Shown: positions 6,448 to 6,585 of the stretch, piece by piece | How positions within the stretch are numbered: the stretch's first letter is position 1 | How the letters are laid out: each line of letters begins with the position of its first letter | NCBI GenBank assembly: GCA_903860995.1 | Contig: CAIOSS010001384.1 | Span: 1 to 6,585 of the forward strand | DNA length: 6,585 nucleotides | Origin: an uncultured delta proteobacterium | GTDB lineage: Bacteria; Myxococcota_A; Polyangia; Polyangiales; Ga0077539 | Direction of reading: 5' to 3' | Notes under the pieces: model-generated | Database searches by the model: none | What the model was told of the DNA's origin: nothing | What the model saw: the letters and a program-made list of their open reading frames with translations, nothing else | Position numbers and translations under genes: made by a program

Positions 6448-6585
6448 ATGCTCGCGATCTTCCCCACCCCCGACGAACGATTCTCCCCCGGCTGCGACGC
6501 GGTGCCCGACCCGCTGCCCGACGACGCGCGCTGGTGCGTCTACCGCGGGGGCGACCTGATCCTGGCCAGCGCCGCCGACGACGGC
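6448..6585 (+). CDS. N-terminal fragment, possibly NudC-type Nudix hydrolase (3' end outside window)
   Basis: The frame is open from the ATG at 6448 to the right edge, giving 46 residues starting MLAIFPTPDERFSPG and containing DARWCVYRGGDLIL (26-39). A short F-x-P-G segment followed by a W-x-x-x-R-G-x-x-L-L type strand resembles the poorly conserved N-terminal domain of NudC-like NADH pyrophosphatases, which cleave NAD(H) and can remove NAD caps from RNA. The zinc ribbon and Nudix box that would prove this lie beyond the window, so the call is tentative. The base composition and codon pattern match the neighbouring genes. It starts 14 bases after the preceding stop, suggesting the same operon, and no clear Shine-Dalgarno is visible. 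Confidence 0.5.
   Translation, partial: MLAIFPTPDERFSPGCDAVPDPLPDDARWCVYRGGDLILASAADDG

Overview
The window is GC-rich (about 70-80 % G+C over most stretches counted by hand) and densely packed with genes; the longest gap between genes is about 130 bases. Several traits suggest a myxobacterium-like organism (Myxococcota, Polyangia type): a membrane protein with an eukaryote-like kinase fold and an extracytoplasmic domain, a lipoprotein with a T/D/V/P repeat linker after its lipobox, GTG starts and extreme third-position GC. This placement is an inference from style, not from a marker gene.

Left part (1-3556, + strand). Two consecutive genes encode related single-pass membrane proteins. The first is cut by the left edge, so only its membrane helix and exported domain are visible. 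The second is complete: a cytoplasmic kinase-like domain, a proline-rich linker, a membrane helix, and an exported domain related to that of the first gene. The two exported domains share six cysteines in the same order with almost the same spacing. The kinase-like domain has lost the catalytic Asp, Lys and Asn of the HRD loop and the Asp of DFG, so it reads as a pseudokinase. This pair is the most unusual content of the window.

Middle part (3566-4834, - strand). A convergent pair of genes, probably one transcript: pdxH (pyridoxine/pyridoxamine 5'-phosphate oxidase, the last step of PLP synthesis and salvage) followed by a macro-domain protein that should bind ADP-ribose or a derivative. Its end meets the pseudokinase gene tail to tail with nine bases between stop codons.

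Right part (4969-6585, + strand). Diverging from pdxH is a probable operon: a lipoprotein with an SMP-30/NHL-type beta-propeller on a short six-residue-repeat stalk, a small soluble protein resembling an uncharacterised family (DUF6918, from memory), and the first 46 codons of a gene whose N-terminus resembles NudC-type NADH pyrophosphatases. I saw no tRNA, rRNA, CRISPR array, insertion sequence or convincing intrinsic terminator.
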